Origin: Sulfurisphaera ohwakuensis
Lineage (GTDB): Archaea; Thermoproteota; Thermoprotei_A; Sulfolobales; Sulfolobaceae
NCBI RefSeq assembly: GCF_009729055.1
Contig: NZ_CP045484.1
Location: 1,426,001-1,490,000 of the forward strand
Length of the DNA stretch: 64,000 nucleotides
Direction: 5' to 3'
A model generated the notes under the pieces. It worked only from the letters and a program-made list of their open reading frames with translations, had not been told where the DNA came from and ran no database searches. Shown piece by piece: positions 1 to 10,588 of this stretch. Positions within the stretch are counted from its first letter, which is position 1, and every line of letters begins with the position of its first letter. A program made the translations under genes and the position numbers.

Positions 1-1
1 G

Positions 2-804
<803 letters not shown>

Positions 805-808
<4 letters not shown>

Positions 809-999
809 GTCAAGTTAATCAGACTCAACAGAATAAAACAATTATCACTGTTCTAAAGTGCTTAAAATGCTCTTATTCTGTAGAAAGGCAATTTAGGGAA
901 GGAGATTTTGTGCTAAAGATTGATGGTACATGTCCAAATGACGGTTCTCCATTATATATTTGGGGAATTTACGCGAAATCAGTAAATGAGAAGAAGTAA
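805..999 (+). CDS. small Cys-motif protein
   Basis: A 64-residue protein starting at a GTG that overlaps the preceding stop. It has a CLKC pair around residues 19-22 and one further Cys in a CPNDGSPLY segment near residue 43, so it looks like an incomplete zinc ribbon with three cysteines. The N-terminus is polar (Gln/Asn rich) and no membrane segment is present. Coupling to the DUF1512 gene suggests a shared task. Function not recognised. Confidence 0.7.
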
Positions 1000-1011
1000 G
1001 TATTATGTAAG

Positions 1012-1022
1012 ATAGTTTTTTA
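1012..1022 (+). promoter_or_regulatory. box A (TATA) of 5S rRNA gene
   Basis: A T-rich then A sequence (TAGTTTTTTAAGG) is centred about 29 bases before the first base of the 5S rRNA, which is close to the expected -26/-30 position of an archaeal TATA box. Assigned on position and composition only. Confidence 0.5.
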
Positions 1023-1046
1023 AGGGAGTTAAACTATTTATTAATT

Positions 1047-1172
1047 GCCCACTCGGCCATAGTGGGCGGGTAACACCCGGACTCGTCTCGAACCCGGAAG
1101 TTAAGCCGCCCACGTTAGAAGGGCCGTGGGATCCGCGAGGACCCGCAGCCCTTCTAAGCCGAGATGGGCTTC
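1047..1172 (+). rRNA. rrf: 5S ribosomal RNA
   Basis: About 125 nt with the strongly conserved 5S core: the AACACCCGGACTC stretch, the CGAACCCGGAAGTTAAGCCG loop region, and a GCCCA 5' end that pairs with TGGGC near 1165-1169. The gene stands alone, away from 16S and 23S genes, as is usual in Sulfolobales. Much higher GC than its surroundings, as expected for a structural RNA in a thermophile. A short T-run just downstream (about 1178-1183) may serve as terminator. The 3' end is uncertain by a few bases. Confidence 0.95.
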
Positions 1173-1209
1173 ACCAAATTTTTAATAATAATACTACACC
1201 ATTTTAGTT

Positions 1210-2397
1210 ATGAAAAAAATATTCGATGAGATTCATGGTTATATAACACTTAATGATATAGAGACAAAATTAGTTGATACACCCATTTTCCAAAGATTAA
1301 GACGAGTTAAACAAACTAGTTTAGCTTATATTGTGTACCCAGGCGCTATGCATACTCGGTTTAGCCATTCTATTGGAGCACTACATTTAGCAAATAGATT
1401 AGGCTTGAGACTTTATAATGAAGGAGTAATAAACCAAGAAGAGATCCAGTATCTTAGGCTTGCAGCTTTATTAAATGATTTGGGTCAATTTCCCTTTAGT
1501 CATTCTATTGAGCCTTTATTTCTTAGCAAGAATATTAGTAATAAATATTTAAGAGATTTAATAATTACAAAAAGTCAAGAAATAAACGAGATATTTGAAG
1601 AATATTCTATTTCTTCGAAGAAAATACTAGATATATATCACGGTCAATCTTTTCTTTCAGCTATAATAGATAGTGATGTAGATGTAGATAGGATGGATTA
1701 TCTAATAAGAGATTCAAAACATACTGGTGTGCAATTAGGTAACTTAGATTTAGATAGACTTATTGATACTATTAATTACGGAGAGAATAAAACAATAATA
1801 ATTCTTGATAAGGGATTAACTTCCTTAGAAAATTTTTATATATCCAGATTGCATATGTACCAGTCAGTTTATTATCATAAAACTATTTTAGGGTACGAAA
1901 TTCAATTAAGAAATATTTTCTCTCAATTATCAGAATTCTGCTGTCCTGGGATTTTCGATGAATCTTTTCTTAAAGATAGCGTGACTACAAACTACTTTGC
2001 ATATTGGGACGATGAATGGCTATTTTCAAAATTATATGAAAGCCTATTTGACCCATCTGTACCAGACAGCATAAAAGTTAAGATAAAAAATTTCTTAGAT
2101 AGGAATGGTCCTAAAGTAGTTTATGAAGAAATTTCTTTTCAAAATATTGAATCTAGAATAGAGGAAAATGTGCTAAAACTTACTAGGTACGGAATTCCAG
2201 AAACAGCTATATATCCGTTTGAGGAAGCAATTAAAATCATAGATAAATCTAAAATAAAAATAAAGACTAAGAACAAAGAAAAGGACCTAAAGGAGTATTC
2301 AAGTACTCTACTTAACGTAATTCCTTCAGTTATTTATATCAGAAGAATTTATGTTGAAGGCATGTATTCAAAAAAAGCGAGGGACTTACTTAGTTGA
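1210..2397 (+). CDS. HD-superfamily phosphohydrolase-like protein with degenerate HD motif
   Basis: A 395-residue protein of the dGTPase-like HD family. The family context is clear: RLRRVKQTSLAY near residues 29-40, HTRFSHSIG around 48-56, and a late DVDRMDYLIRDS acidic motif. In active members the second motif reads LLHDIGHGPFSH; here it reads LLNDLGQFPFSH, so the metal-binding His is Asn89 and the following His is Gln93. Asp90 and His53 remain. It may therefore be catalytically altered or a regulatory, nucleotide-binding relative. Its stop overlaps the TTG start of the phosphoglycolate phosphatase gene. Family certain, activity unsure. Confidence 0.8.
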   Translation: MKKIFDEIHGYITLNDIETKLVDTPIFQRLRRVKQTSLAYIVYPGAMHTRFSHSIGALHLANRLGLRLYNEGVINQEEIQYLRLAALLNDLGQFPFSHSIEPLFLSKNISNKYLRDLIITKSQEINEIFEEYSISSKKILDIYHGQSFLSAIIDSDVDVDRMDYLIRDSKHTGVQLGNLDLDRLIDTINYGENKTIIILDKGLTSLENFYISRLHMYQSVYYHKTILGYEIQLRNIFSQLSEFCCPGIFDESFLKDSVTTNYFAYWDDEWLFSKLYESLFDPSVPDSIKVKIKNFLDRNGPKVVYEEISFQNIESRIEENVLKLTRYGIPETAIYPFEEAIKIIDKSKIKIKTKNKEKDLKEYSSTLLNVIPSVIYIRRIYVEGMYSKKARDLLS

Positions 2398-3080
2398 TAA
2401 GGTTAGTTTTAGTAGACGTAGATGGTACGTTAACAGTTGATAGAAATTCATATGAGATAGAACTCTCTGCAATAGAATCATTAAGAAGATTAGAGAAAAA
2501 TGGTATAAAGGTAGGTTTAGTAAGCGGTAATTCTTATCCAGTACTAAGAGGTCTCTACACATATTTTTATTTTCATGGGGGTTTGGTTGCTGAAAATGGT
2601 TGTATAGTATACTATAACAAGCTTGTAAGAGTATGTGAACCTATTGATAAATCATTAGCAGAAAAATTTAGTAAAATATTTAGTGTTATTTCAAGCTGGC
2701 AAAATGAGTTTAAGTGTTGTGATCTATCTTTTACACCTCCAACTCTTTCTGACAAAATGATAGAATGGGCTAAAAATATGGGTCTTTATATTAAGAGTAG
2801 TGGATATGCTATTCATATTTCGAAATCTCAAACTGGTAAAGGAATAGGTGTAAGAAAACTAATAGAGCTTCATAATTTAGATAAATCAGAAGTTCTAGGA
2901 ATTGGAGATTCAAGCACTGATATAGAATTTTTTCAAGAGGTTGGTATAAAAGTTGCTGTAGGTAATGGTGATGAAGAAGTTAAAAAGGTAGCTAACTATG
3001 TTACTTTAAATAATAGTGGAAAAGGAGTAGTCGAAATCGTAGATAAAATATTAAAAGGTGAGTTAGATGGAAGAAATTGA
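2394..3080 (+). CDS. pgp: phosphoglycolate phosphatase, archaeal HAD type
   Basis: A 228-residue HAD hydrolase with motif I DVDGTLT near residues 8-14 (nucleophile Asp), a VSGN motif II around residue 44, and the late motif [12 protein letters not shown] with the Mg-binding aspartates. A C2-type cap lies between them, which fits archaeal phosphoglycolate phosphatases (TA0175 type) removing phosphate from 2-phosphoglycolate. Sugar phosphate or mannosyl phosphate substrates cannot be excluded. It starts at TTG overlapping the upstream stop and its end overlaps gltX by 14 bases, so the three genes probably form one transcript. Confidence 0.8.
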   Translation: MIRLVLVDVDGTLTVDRNSYEIELSAIESLRRLEKNGIKVGLVSGNSYPVLRGLYTYFYFHGGLVAENGCIVYYNKLVRVCEPIDKSLAEKFSKIFSVISSWQNEFKCCDLSFTPPTLSDKMIEWAKNMGLYIKSSGYAIHISKSQTGKGIGVRKLIELHNLDKSEVLGIGDSSTDIEFFQEVGIKVAVGNGDEEVKKVANYVTLNNSGKGVVEIVDKILKGELDGRN

Positions 3081-4767
3081 GGAATTAGTATATAAATATG
3101 CACTACAGAATGCTTATAAACACGGTGGTAAAGCGCAAGACAAAGCTGTTGTAAGCAAGATTTTTGTTGAGCGTCCTGATTTAAGATCTAGAGCTAAGGA
3201 AATATCTGAGATAGCAAAGAAAATAGTAGAAAAAGTAAATTCGATGAGTATTCAAGATCAAGAAAGAGAACTTAAAGAAAAATATCCAGATTTACTCGAA
3301 GAGAAAAAGAAGGAAGAGCCAGAAAAGAAAACTCTTCCTCCAATTAAGGTCGAAGGAAAATTTGTTACAAGATTTGCACCAAATCCTGATGGGCCCATTC
3401 ACTTAGGTAATGCTAGGGCAGCTATCATCTCTTATAAATATGCTGAAATGTATAAAGGTGAGTTTATCCTAAGGTTTGACGATACTGATCCAAAGGTTAA
3501 AAAGCCAATAAAAGAGGCGTATGATTGGATTAGGAAAGATCTTGAATGGTTAGGTATAAAGTGGAATAAAGAAGTTAAAGCATCAGAAAGACTAGAATTC
3601 TATTACAGTATGGCTAAAGAGCTTATAAGTAAAGGCTTTGCATATGTTGATACTTGCTCAGAGGAAGAGTTCAAAAAAATGAGAGATTCTGGTAAACCGT
3701 GTCCAAATAGATTAAAATCAGCGGAGGATAATCTTTACTTATTTGAGAAGATGCTTAATGGAGAGTTTAAAGAAGGAGAAGCTGTAGTAAGGATAAAAAC
3801 TGATCTCTCTTTACCTGATCCATCGCAAAGAGATTGGGTTTTACTTCGAATAATAGATGTTAAGAAAAACCCTCATCCTATCACTGGCGATAAATATTGG
3901 ATTTGGCCTACTTATAATTTCGCAAGTGCCTTAGACGATCATGACTTAGGTATAACTCACATTTTCAGAGGTAAAGAACATGAAGTAAATGCAGAAAAAC
4001 AGAAATGGATATACAACTACATGGGCTGGAAATATCCTTATGTTGAAGAATTTGGTAGGCTTAGATTAGAAGGATTTATGATGAGTAAATCAAAGATTAG
4101 AACAGTATTAGAGAAAGGCGTAAGCATTGATGATCCCAGATTACCTACGTTGGCTGGATTAAGGAGAAGAGGAATTCTACCAGAAACAATAATAGAAACT
4201 ATAATTACAGTAGGTTTAAAGGTTAGTGATGCAACTATAAGTTTTGACAATTTAGCTGCACTTAATAGAAAGAAGTTGGATCCAATAGCTAAGAGACTTA
4301 TGTTCGTTCAACAGCCTAAGGAGTTTATTATTGAGTTATCAGAACCAATTAGGGCAAAAATACCATATAACCCTAGTAAACCTTCAGAATATAGAGAAAT
4401 TTTAGTAAATCCTGGAGATAAGATTCTTCTTGACGCGAAGGATGCAGAAGAAGGTGCGGTAGTAAGGTTAATGGAACTTTGCAATGTTACAATTTCTGGA
4501 AATAAATTAATATTTCATAGTAAAACTTTGGAAGACGCGAAGAAATTAAATGCAAAAATCATACAATGGGTAAAAAAGGATGAAGCTTCTAACGTTGAGG
4601 TAATTATACCAGATCCGAATGAAGAGAAGCCACCTATATCCGGTTATGGAGAAAAAGAAATTGGGAATCTAAAAATCAATGAAATAGTACAGTTCATAAG
4701 ATTTGGGTTCGTTAGGGTCGATAATAAGATCGATAATAAGGTTACCGTAATATTCTCACATGAGTAA
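3067..4767 (+). CDS. gltX: glutamyl-tRNA synthetase
   Basis: A 566-residue class I aminoacyl-tRNA synthetase of the archaeal/eukaryotic GlxRS branch. The HIGH-type signature is [16 protein letters not shown] near residues 102-117 and the KMSKS-type signature is [10 protein letters not shown] around 337-346. The C-terminal half is the beta-barrel anticodon-binding domain typical of archaea. It charges tRNA-Glu, and in archaea also supports the Gln-tRNA amidotransferase route when the enzyme is non-discriminating. Translation is probably coupled to the phosphatase gene through the 14-base overlap. Confidence 0.97.
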   Translation: MEEIEELVYKYALQNAYKHGGKAQDKAVVSKIFVERPDLRSRAKEISEIAKKIVEKVNSMSIQDQERELKEKYPDLLEEKKKEEPEKKTLPPIKVEGKFVTRFAPNPDGPIHLGNARAAIISYKYAEMYKGEFILRFDDTDPKVKKPIKEAYDWIRKDLEWLGIKWNKEVKASERLEFYYSMAKELISKGFAYVDTCSEEEFKKMRDSGKPCPNRLKSAEDNLYLFEKMLNGEFKEGEAVVRIKTDLSLPDPSQRDWVLLRIIDVKKNPHPITGDKYWIWPTYNFASALDDHDLGITHIFRGKEHEVNAEKQKWIYNYMGWKYPYVEEFGRLRLEGFMMSKSKIRTVLEKGVSIDDPRLPTLAGLRRRGILPETIIETIITVGLKVSDATISFDNLAALNRKKLDPIAKRLMFVQQPKEFIIELSEPIRAKIPYNPSKPSEYREILVNPGDKILLDAKDAEEGAVVRLMELCNVTISGNKLIFHSKTLEDAKKLNAKIIQWVKKDEASNVEVIIPDPNEEKPPISGYGEKEIGNLKINEIVQFIRFGFVRVDNKIDNKVTVIFSHE

Positions 4768-4798
4768 CTTTATTAACCTAATAAGTTAATTCTTTTTT

Positions 4799-4827
4799 GC
4801 GTGACGAAATAAGAGGAGGATGAACGC
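4799..4827 (+). promoter_or_regulatory. leader hairpin over L7Ae ribosome binding site (candidate kink-turn)
   Basis: GCGT at 4799-4802 can pair with ACGC at 4824-4827, the last four bases before the ATG. The loop holds the purine Shine-Dalgarno sequence (GAGGAGGA, 4813-4820). Both flanks carry a UGA triplet (4802-4804 and 4821-4823), the elements that make sheared G-A pairs in kink-turns and box C/D motifs bound by L7Ae. L7Ae binding to its own leader has been reported in archaea. The fold here is my inference. Confidence 0.45.
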
Positions 4828-5208
4828 ATGTCTAAACCCTCATATGTTAAATTCGATGTACCAGAGGATTTGGCTAATAAGGTATTAGATGCTGTAAGAA
4901 AAGCAAAGGAATCTGGAAAGATAAAGAAAGGAACTAATGAGACAACAAAAGCTGTAGAAAGAGGTCAAGCCAAGCTGGTTGTAATTGCAACAGACGTGCA
5001 GCCCGAAGAAATAGTAGCTCACTTACCACTATTATGTGAGGAAAAGAAAATACCATATGTTTATGTCCCGTCAAAGAAGGCATTGGGAGAAGCATGTGGT
5101 TTACAAGTGGCTGCTGCCTCAGCGGCTATTATAGATCCTGGAGAAGCAAAGGATTTATTAGATGAGATTGTAAAAAGAGTAGAAGAATTAAAAGGTAAAG
5201 CAAGCTAA
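4828..5208 (+). CDS. rpl7ae: ribosomal protein L7Ae
   Basis: A 126-residue protein with the L7Ae/L30e/S12e/Gadd45 fold signature: [18 protein letters not shown] around residues 38-55 and [22 protein letters not shown] around 72-93. It binds kink-turns in 23S rRNA, box C/D and H/ACA guide RNAs and RNase P RNA. The start is fixed by a strong GAGGAGGA sequence eight bases upstream, which is unusual among the mostly short-leader genes here and suggests a real 5' untranslated region. Confidence 0.97.
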
Positions 5209-5218
5209 ATTTTTTGGT

Positions 5219-6463
5219 ATGAAAATTTTTGCTATAGGGAATGTTTTTAATCCTTCAGGTGTTTCTTCGCATATTATAAATGTTCTTAAAGGTCTTTCTA
5301 AATTAGGTGAAGAAGTCACATTATATGTTCCACATTTTCTTATAGATAATAAAATTGAAATTTTAAAAGACTTAGAAAAAGCTGGAGTTCAAATATATCC
5401 TTTCGTGTATGATTATATTCAAAAATATAAAAGCAAAATAAGAACTATTAATTATTTTATAGAATCTCATACAGTTATATTTAGATGGAATGATATAGGA
5501 GCTGACAAGGTTTTATTAAGGGATCTAGATAGGATAAAGCCCGATATAATATATGATATGCATGAAGATACTATCACTTTAAGATTATCGTACTATTTAG
5601 GGAAGAAATTAAATGTCCCAGTGGTTAAGTTATTACATGATGAACCTTTTAGATATTCATCTTTTGGTAGAGGTTATAGAAAGATTCTCGGTCTTCAAGG
5701 TTTTATTTATGATGCTTTAATGTCTATTTTTTATAAGTTTGATAAAAGAGCATATGAAATTTCCATGGAAGATGGAATATTAAGAGGTATAGCCGCGGTA
5801 TCATATGCGTCAATTTACTATTCGAAACTTGATGAAATAGCAAAAAAGTATCACGTGGCAGTGAAAGTTTATGAAATTGGAAATGCTTTTGATAAAGAGT
5901 TAATTTTTAAATATAGAAGAATAAAAGATAAAGGTGATTATGCAGTTTTCTTCGCTAGGTTAGTACCTCAAAAAGGTCTTATGGAATTACCAAAAATTGC
6001 TGAGAGGCTTTCAACCAAAATAATTGTTTTTGGGAAATTATTTTCAGAAAAATACAAAAAAAATCTTCAATCTAAGAATATTGAATATCGTGGCTATAAG
6101 CCAATCGAGGAAGTATATGATACGGTTAGCAAGGCAAAAGTTTTAATATATCCGTCTCACCAAGATGGGTATTCACTAGTAGTTTTAGACACTTTAGCCC
6201 TAGGTACTTCTGTAGTAGCCTACGATATACCAGCTATTAGGTTTGTTTATGGAGGATTAAAGCCAGTGAAAATGGTAAAAGAATATGATTATTTATCTTT
6301 AGCAAAAGTAGCTAATGAAGTACTTAGTATGCCTGAAAAAGAATATACTATGGAGCATGAAGATGAGAAAGTAAGGACATTTATAGAAAAACACTCTGAC
6401 TGGTTAAATGTAGCTATTGAAACTAGAGATTTTTTAAAACAGTTTACTAGAAACGCTATATAA
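5219..6463 (+). CDS. glycosyltransferase, GT4-like
   Basis: A 414-residue GT-B fold glycosyltransferase. The N-terminal half begins MKIFAIGNVFNPSGVSSHI, the usual first Rossmann strand with a Gly-rich acceptor loop; the C-terminal half has FARLVPQKGLMELP (residues about 244-257) and the E-x7-E region around LIYPSHQDGYSLVVLDTLALG (about 311-331). It likely transfers a sugar from a nucleotide sugar to a lipid or glycan acceptor at the cytoplasmic membrane face. No transmembrane segment is seen. It follows L7Ae by ten bases. Substrate unknown. Confidence 0.8.
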   Translation: MKIFAIGNVFNPSGVSSHIINVLKGLSKLGEEVTLYVPHFLIDNKIEILKDLEKAGVQIYPFVYDYIQKYKSKIRTINYFIESHTVIFRWNDIGADKVLLRDLDRIKPDIIYDMHEDTITLRLSYYLGKKLNVPVVKLLHDEPFRYSSFGRGYRKILGLQGFIYDALMSIFYKFDKRAYEISMEDGILRGIAAVSYASIYYSKLDEIAKKYHVAVKVYEIGNAFDKELIFKYRRIKDKGDYAVFFARLVPQKGLMELPKIAERLSTKIIVFGKLFSEKYKKNLQSKNIEYRGYKPIEEVYDTVSKAKVLIYPSHQDGYSLVVLDTLALGTSVVAYDIPAIRFVYGGLKPVKMVKEYDYLSLAKVANEVLSMPEKEYTMEHEDEKVRTFIEKHSDWLNVAIETRDFLKQFTRNAI

Positions 6464-6529
6464 TTATAATCATAAATTGTTCTTTTAATGCCATTAAATG
6501 TGGTAATTATCAATTTTAACTGTTTATGA

Positions 6530-6604
6530 CGGGCCCGCCGGGATTTGAACCCGGGATCTCGGGTTCCGGAGACCCGTGCTTTGTCCTGGCTAAGCTACGG
6601 GCCC
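6530..6604 (-). tRNA. tRNA-Arg (anticodon CCG)
   Basis: A complete 75-nt cloverleaf on the minus strand: acceptor GGGCCCG paired with CGGGCCC plus discriminator G, D-stem GCTT/AAGC, anticodon stem CGGGT/ACCCG with loop CTCCGGA, and T-arm CCGGG-TTCAAAT-CCCGG. Loop positions 34-36 read CCG, decoding the Arg codon CGG. No intron and no encoded CCA. Stem GC content is far above background, as expected in a hyperthermophile. The upstream minus-strand sequence around 6620-6630 is AT-rich and can hold a box A. Confidence 0.95.
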
Positions 6605-6664
6605 TCATTAAATGGCATTTAAGTTTATATCGTATTTCAGAATAATAATATTTTGTAGTGAGAA

Positions 6665-9295
6665 ATGGCAAGACAAATTACACTTTTTGATTTTACATTG
6701 AAGAAAGAACAAAATAAGGATGAAAGTAGAAAAGAAGAGATCCCGCACGCTAATATCAACGAAGAGAGGAGAAAACCTAAGGAGTGGATAAAGGAGGCTG
6801 AAGAAGGGAAGAGTTATTTCTTACTTCAAGTTGATTATGATGGCAAAAAATCAAAAGCTATTTGTAAACTCTATGACAAGGAGACGAAAAAAATATACAT
6901 ATTATATGATAATACAGGCCATAAACCTTATTTTCTTACTGATATAGACCCAGAAAAAGTTAATAAAATTCCTAAAGTTGTAAGAGATCCTTCTTTTGAT
7001 CATTTGGAAACAGTAATTAAGATAGACCCTTATTCTGGTAATAAGATAAAACTTACAAAAATAGTTGTAAAAGACCCATTAGCTGTAAGAAGGATGAGAA
7101 ACTCTGTTCCAAAAGCTTACGAAGCTCATATCAAATATTTTAACAATTATATCTATGATTTAGGCCTTATACCAGGTTTGCCTTATGTAGTGAAAAAAGG
7201 GAAATTAGAGCAATTAAGACCAGAACTTAAAGGAGAAGAAGTAGATGAGATAAGAAAGGCTTTTGCTGATTCGGATGAAATGACTAAAGAAGCCGTTAAC
7301 GATTGGATTCCTATTTTTGAATCTGAAGTTCCTGATGTGAAAAGAGTAGCAATAGATATAGAAGTATATACTCCTATTAAGGGACGAATTCCAGATCCAG
7401 AGAAAGCAGAATTTCCTATAATAAGCATATCCCTAGCTGGGAATGATGGTACTAAAAGAGTTCTAGTCCTACTTAGGGAGGATGTAAATTCTCAAATTAC
7501 TAAGCACGATGTGATTGTAGAAACATTTAAATCTGAAAGAGAATTAATTAGAAGATTTTTCGATATAATTCTTGATTATCCGATTATACTGACATTTAAT
7601 GGTGATGATTTCGATATTCCATATATTTATTATAGGGCTTTAAAGCTTAATTTTACCCCAGAAGAAATACCATTTGATATAATAAATGATGAGGGAAAAT
7701 ATTTAGCAGGCATTCATATAGATTTATATAAATTTTTCTTTAATAGAGCAATAAGAAATTATGCATTTGAAGGAAAATATAATGAGTATAATCTAGATGC
7801 AGTAGCCACAGCACTATTAGGAATGTCTAAAGTTAAGCTTGATACATTAATCAGTTTCTTAGATCTTGATAAACTGATAGAATATAATTCAAGAGATGCT
7901 GAAATAACTCTTAAATTAACTACATTTAATAATAATTTGGTATGGAAATTAATTATATTATTAGCAAGAATATCAAAGATGGGATTAGAGGAATTAACTA
8001 GAACTGAAGTTTCTACATGGATTAAAAACTTATATTATTGGGAACATAGGAGAAGAAACTGGCTTATTCCATTAAAAGAAGAAATACTAACTAGATCAAG
8101 TCAGATTAAGACTGCAGCTATAATAAAAGGGAAGAGATATAAGGGTGCTGTAGTAATTGATCCACCAGCTGGTGTTTTCTTTAATGTCGTTGTTCTTGAT
8201 TTTGCATCACTGTATCCCTCAATTATTAGGAATTGGAACATAAGTTACGAAACTGTTGATGTAGAAAATTGTAAGAACAAAGAATATGTAAGAGATGAAA
8301 CTGGTGAAGTTTTACATTATATATGTAAAGATAAGCCTGGTATAACGGCTGTAATTACAGGTTTGTTGAGAGATTTTAGAGTTAAAGTTTACAAGAAAAA
8401 GGCAAAGTCACAAAATATATCTGAAGAGCAGAGATCGGTTTATGATGTAGTGCAAAGAGCAATGAAAGTATTCATAAACGCGACTTATGGTGTATTTGGT
8501 GCTGAGAATTTCCCACTATATGCTCCTGCTGTTGCTGAAAGTGTTACTGCAATAGGTAGATATGTTATTACTACAACGGTAAACTATTGTAGGTCAATTG
8601 GTTTACAAGTTTTATATGGCGATACTGATTCGATGTTTTTATGGAATCCATCTAAAGAGAAATTAGAAGAAATAATAAAATTTGTAAAGGGTAAATTTGG
8701 TTTAGACTTAGAAGTAGATAAAGTATATAAATTTGTAGCATTTTCTGGTCTAAAGAAGAACTATTTAGGTGTTTATCCGGATGGTAAAACAGATATTAAA
8801 GGTATGTTAGCCAAGAAGAGAAATACTCCGGAGTTCATTAAAAAAGAGTTTAACGAAGTTAAGCAGCTTGTCACTACTATAAATTCCCCAGATGATATAC
8901 CTAAGATAAGAGATCAATTAGAGTATAAGATTAAGGAGATATACGAGAAATTAAGACATAAGGGTTACAATCTTGATGAGCTGGCATTTAGAGTAATGTT
9001 ATCTAAGCCTTTAGAAAGTTATACTAAGAATACACCACAACATGTTAAAGCTGCATTACAATTAAGATCTTATGGTGTAATGGTTCTACCTAGAGATATA
9101 ATAATGTTTGTCAAAGTGAAAAGCAAAGATGGTGTAAAACCTGTTCAACTTGCAAAACTGAGTGAGATAGATGTGGATAAATATATTGATGCAGTAAGAT
9201 CAACATTTGAACAAATACTAAAAGCGTTTGGTATTAATTGGGGCCAATTTACTACAACTTCTATCGATACTTTCTTTAACATAAGTAAAAAGTAG
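6665..9295 (+). CDS. polB1: replicative family B DNA polymerase PolB1 (Dpo1)
   Basis: An 876-residue polymerase very close in length and sequence to the Sulfolobus Dpo1 (882 residues). The N-terminus has a QITLFDF segment that resembles a PCNA-interacting peptide. The 3'-5' exonuclease motifs are DIE (Asp231, Glu233), [10 protein letters not shown] and YNSRDAEIT; polymerase motifs are DFASLYPS (from Asp512), [12 protein letters not shown] and YGDTDS (Asp653, Asp655). All catalytic residues are intact. It is the main chromosomal replicase. The archaeal uracil-recognition pocket should lie in the N-terminal domain. The gene is convergent with a small acidic-tailed protein two bases away. Confidence 0.98.
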   Translation: MARQITLFDFTLKKEQNKDESRKEEIPHANINEERRKPKEWIKEAEEGKSYFLLQVDYDGKKSKAICKLYDKETKKIYILYDNTGHKPYFLTDIDPEKVNKIPKVVRDPSFDHLETVIKIDPYSGNKIKLTKIVVKDPLAVRRMRNSVPKAYEAHIKYFNNYIYDLGLIPGLPYVVKKGKLEQLRPELKGEEVDEIRKAFADSDEMTKEAVNDWIPIFESEVPDVKRVAIDIEVYTPIKGRIPDPEKAEFPIISISLAGNDGTKRVLVLLREDVNSQITKHDVIVETFKSERELIRRFFDIILDYPIILTFNGDDFDIPYIYYRALKLNFTPEEIPFDIINDEGKYLAGIHIDLYKFFFNRAIRNYAFEGKYNEYNLDAVATALLGMSKVKLDTLISFLDLDKLIEYNSRDAEITLKLTTFNNNLVWKLIILLARISKMGLEELTRTEVSTWIKNLYYWEHRRRNWLIPLKEEILTRSSQIKTAAIIKGKRYKGAVVIDPPAGVFFNVVVLDFASLYPSIIRNWNISYETVDVENCKNKEYVRDETGEVLHYICKDKPGITAVITGLLRDFRVKVYKKKAKSQNISEEQRSVYDVVQRAMKVFINATYGVFGAENFPLYAPAVAESVTAIGRYVITTTVNYCRSIGLQVLYGDTDSMFLWNPSKEKLEEIIKFVKGKFGLDLEVDKVYKFVAFSGLKKNYLGVYPDGKTDIKGMLAKKRNTPEFIKKEFNEVKQLVTTINSPDDIPKIRDQLEYKIKEIYEKLRHKGYNLDELAFRVMLSKPLESYTKNTPQHVKAALQLRSYGVMVLPRDIIMFVKVKSKDGVKPVQLAKLSEIDVDKYIDAVRSTFEQILKAFGINWGQFTTTSIDTFFNISKK

Positions 9296-9297
9296 TT

Positions 9298-9729
9298 TTA
9301 TTCTTCTTCTTCGGCTTCTTCTGTTTCTGTCTCTTGTACTGGTGAAGTTACTTGTTTTGCGTATTCTAATAATTCGTTTTCACTTTTATCATCTATATAA
9401 GGAGAAACAACATAAACTTTTTTGTCCTTAAAATCTGACTCAACCCACTCATTATCGAAACTGATCACAAATATAGGAATCTCAGCTATTGCCTCTGATT
9501 TTGTTCTAGATTTTATATAATTTTTTAACATTTCATAGGTTTGTGGTTTAAGGGGCAGAGGAATATGAATTTCATACATATCTTTCATTATTATGAAATC
9601 AGATAAGTTCTCATTCCATTCTTTTAGGGCTAACGTAGCTGTATTTCTTAATACTTGTGGTAAGTCACCTTCTACAATATCCTTTTTTGAAACTTGGCCA
9701 TTTTCACTTTTGACTACTAAAACCTTCAC
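9298..9729 (-). CDS. small protein with acidic C-terminal tail next to PolB1
   Basis: A 143-residue protein, predicted alpha/beta in the first 125 residues, ending in an acidic tail (QETETEEAEEEE, about 132-143). Starts at GTG overlapping the methyltransferase stop by four bases, and lies tail-to-tail with polB1. In S. solfataricus PolB1 was reported to form a holoenzyme with two small proteins, PBP1 and PBP2, and I recall PBP1 having an acidic C-terminal tail that limits strand displacement. This protein could be PBP1 or an unrelated small protein; the match rests on tail and location only. Confidence 0.55.
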   Translation of the reverse strand: MKVLVVKSENGQVSKKDIVEGDLPQVLRNTATLALKEWNENLSDFIIMKDMYEIHIPLPLKPQTYEMLKNYIKSRTKSEAIAEIPIFVISFDNEWVESDFKDKKVYVVSPYIDDKSENELLEYAKQVTSPVQETETEEAEEEE

Positions 9730-10220
9730 TTGTGCTCACCTATAACATATAAGTAAACTTGATGAGTCATACCTTTGTCTTCAACCTTTATAACTTCTTT
9801 TGGTACCCATCCTCTCATTTCGAATTCATGTGAAACTACTCTAGTACCAGGCTTTAACTCTTTTTCTAATTTAGGTTTTAACATTTCATTAACGTTAGTT
9901 AGTAGAAACATAGTGACTATAGTAGCCTCTGAAAGATCGATCTCGAAAAAATTACCCTTTATTACTATGGCCTTATTTTCCACTCCGTTTCTCTTTATAT
10001 TTTCTAGAGCTTCTTTTATTCTTTCGTCATTTATTTCAATACCTACAGCTTTTTTAACGTTGAAATCTTTTGCTGCAGTAATTATGATTCTTCCGTCTCC
10101 ACATCCTAAATCATAAACAATATCTTCTGGTCCTGCATTAGCGATCTCTAACATCCTTCTTACTACTTTTTCTGGTGTTGGTACATATGGGACGTGAGGT
10201 ATATAGCTCACTTTGCTCAC
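9726..10220 (-). CDS. protein lysine methyltransferase, aKMT4-like
   Basis: A 164-residue class I SAM methyltransferase. Motif I is VYDLGCGDGRI (about residues 37-47), the acidic post-I residue is in VGIEIN, and a FLLTNVNE segment stands where the catalytic DPPY-type motif would be. Size and sequence fit the Sulfolobus aKMT4 enzyme, which methylates lysines on Cren7 and many other proteins, and is related to eukaryotic Dot1/KMT families. The N-terminal HVPYVPTPEKVV is typical of the group. GTG start. Probably co-transcribed with the acidic-tailed protein. Substrate range is inferred from the family. Confidence 0.8.
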   Translation of the reverse strand: MSKVSYIPHVPYVPTPEKVVRRMLEIANAGPEDIVYDLGCGDGRIIITAAKDFNVKKAVGIEINDERIKEALENIKRNGVENKAIVIKGNFFEIDLSEATIVTMFLLTNVNEMLKPKLEKELKPGTRVVSHEFEMRGWVPKEVIKVEDKGMTHQVYLYVIGEHK

Positions 10221-10229
10221 TAATGTAAT

Positions 10230-10550
10230 TTATTGGGACAAGATATTTTTAATTTTTTCAAGTGCTTGTTTTTTACCTTCTTCCGGGTCAGGCTCTAACT
10301 TCTGTGGATTAAAAGGCATTTGTGTTAATATAGGTGTAATTTTTCCATCATCTGTTTCTAAAAACAATTGTGGTAAAAAAGTCGTTCCAAATTCGTCTTT
10401 CTCTCCATAGTCAGCTAAAAAAGCATAATCTTCCATTTTTATTTCTTTTTCTAAGTTTAGTTCCTTACTTAGTTCATCTATTACTTTTAAAAATGGTTTA
10501 TGAGATGGATGTGCTTCTGAGGTTACCAGAATCAGTTTTTTAGCCTTCAT
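10230..10550 (-). CDS. conserved hypothetical small protein
   Basis: A 106-residue soluble protein starting KAKKLILVTSEAHPSHKPFLKV, a beta-strand followed by a helix that resembles a thioredoxin-like first unit but lacks a CxxC (no cysteine at all). Ends with a Lys/Glu-rich helix. It is the first gene of a minus-strand run with the methyltransferase and the acidic-tailed protein, nine bases apart, so likely one transcript. I do not recognise a defined family; a thioredoxin-like fold is only a guess. Confidence 0.7.
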   Translation of the reverse strand: MKAKKLILVTSEAHPSHKPFLKVIDELSKELNLEKEIKMEDYAFLADYGEKDEFGTTFLPQLFLETDDGKITPILTQMPFNPQKLEPDPEEGKKQALEKIKNILSQ

Positions 10551-10588
10551 ATTCCCACTAAAAGTAAAAGTAATAGTTTAAAACGGTG

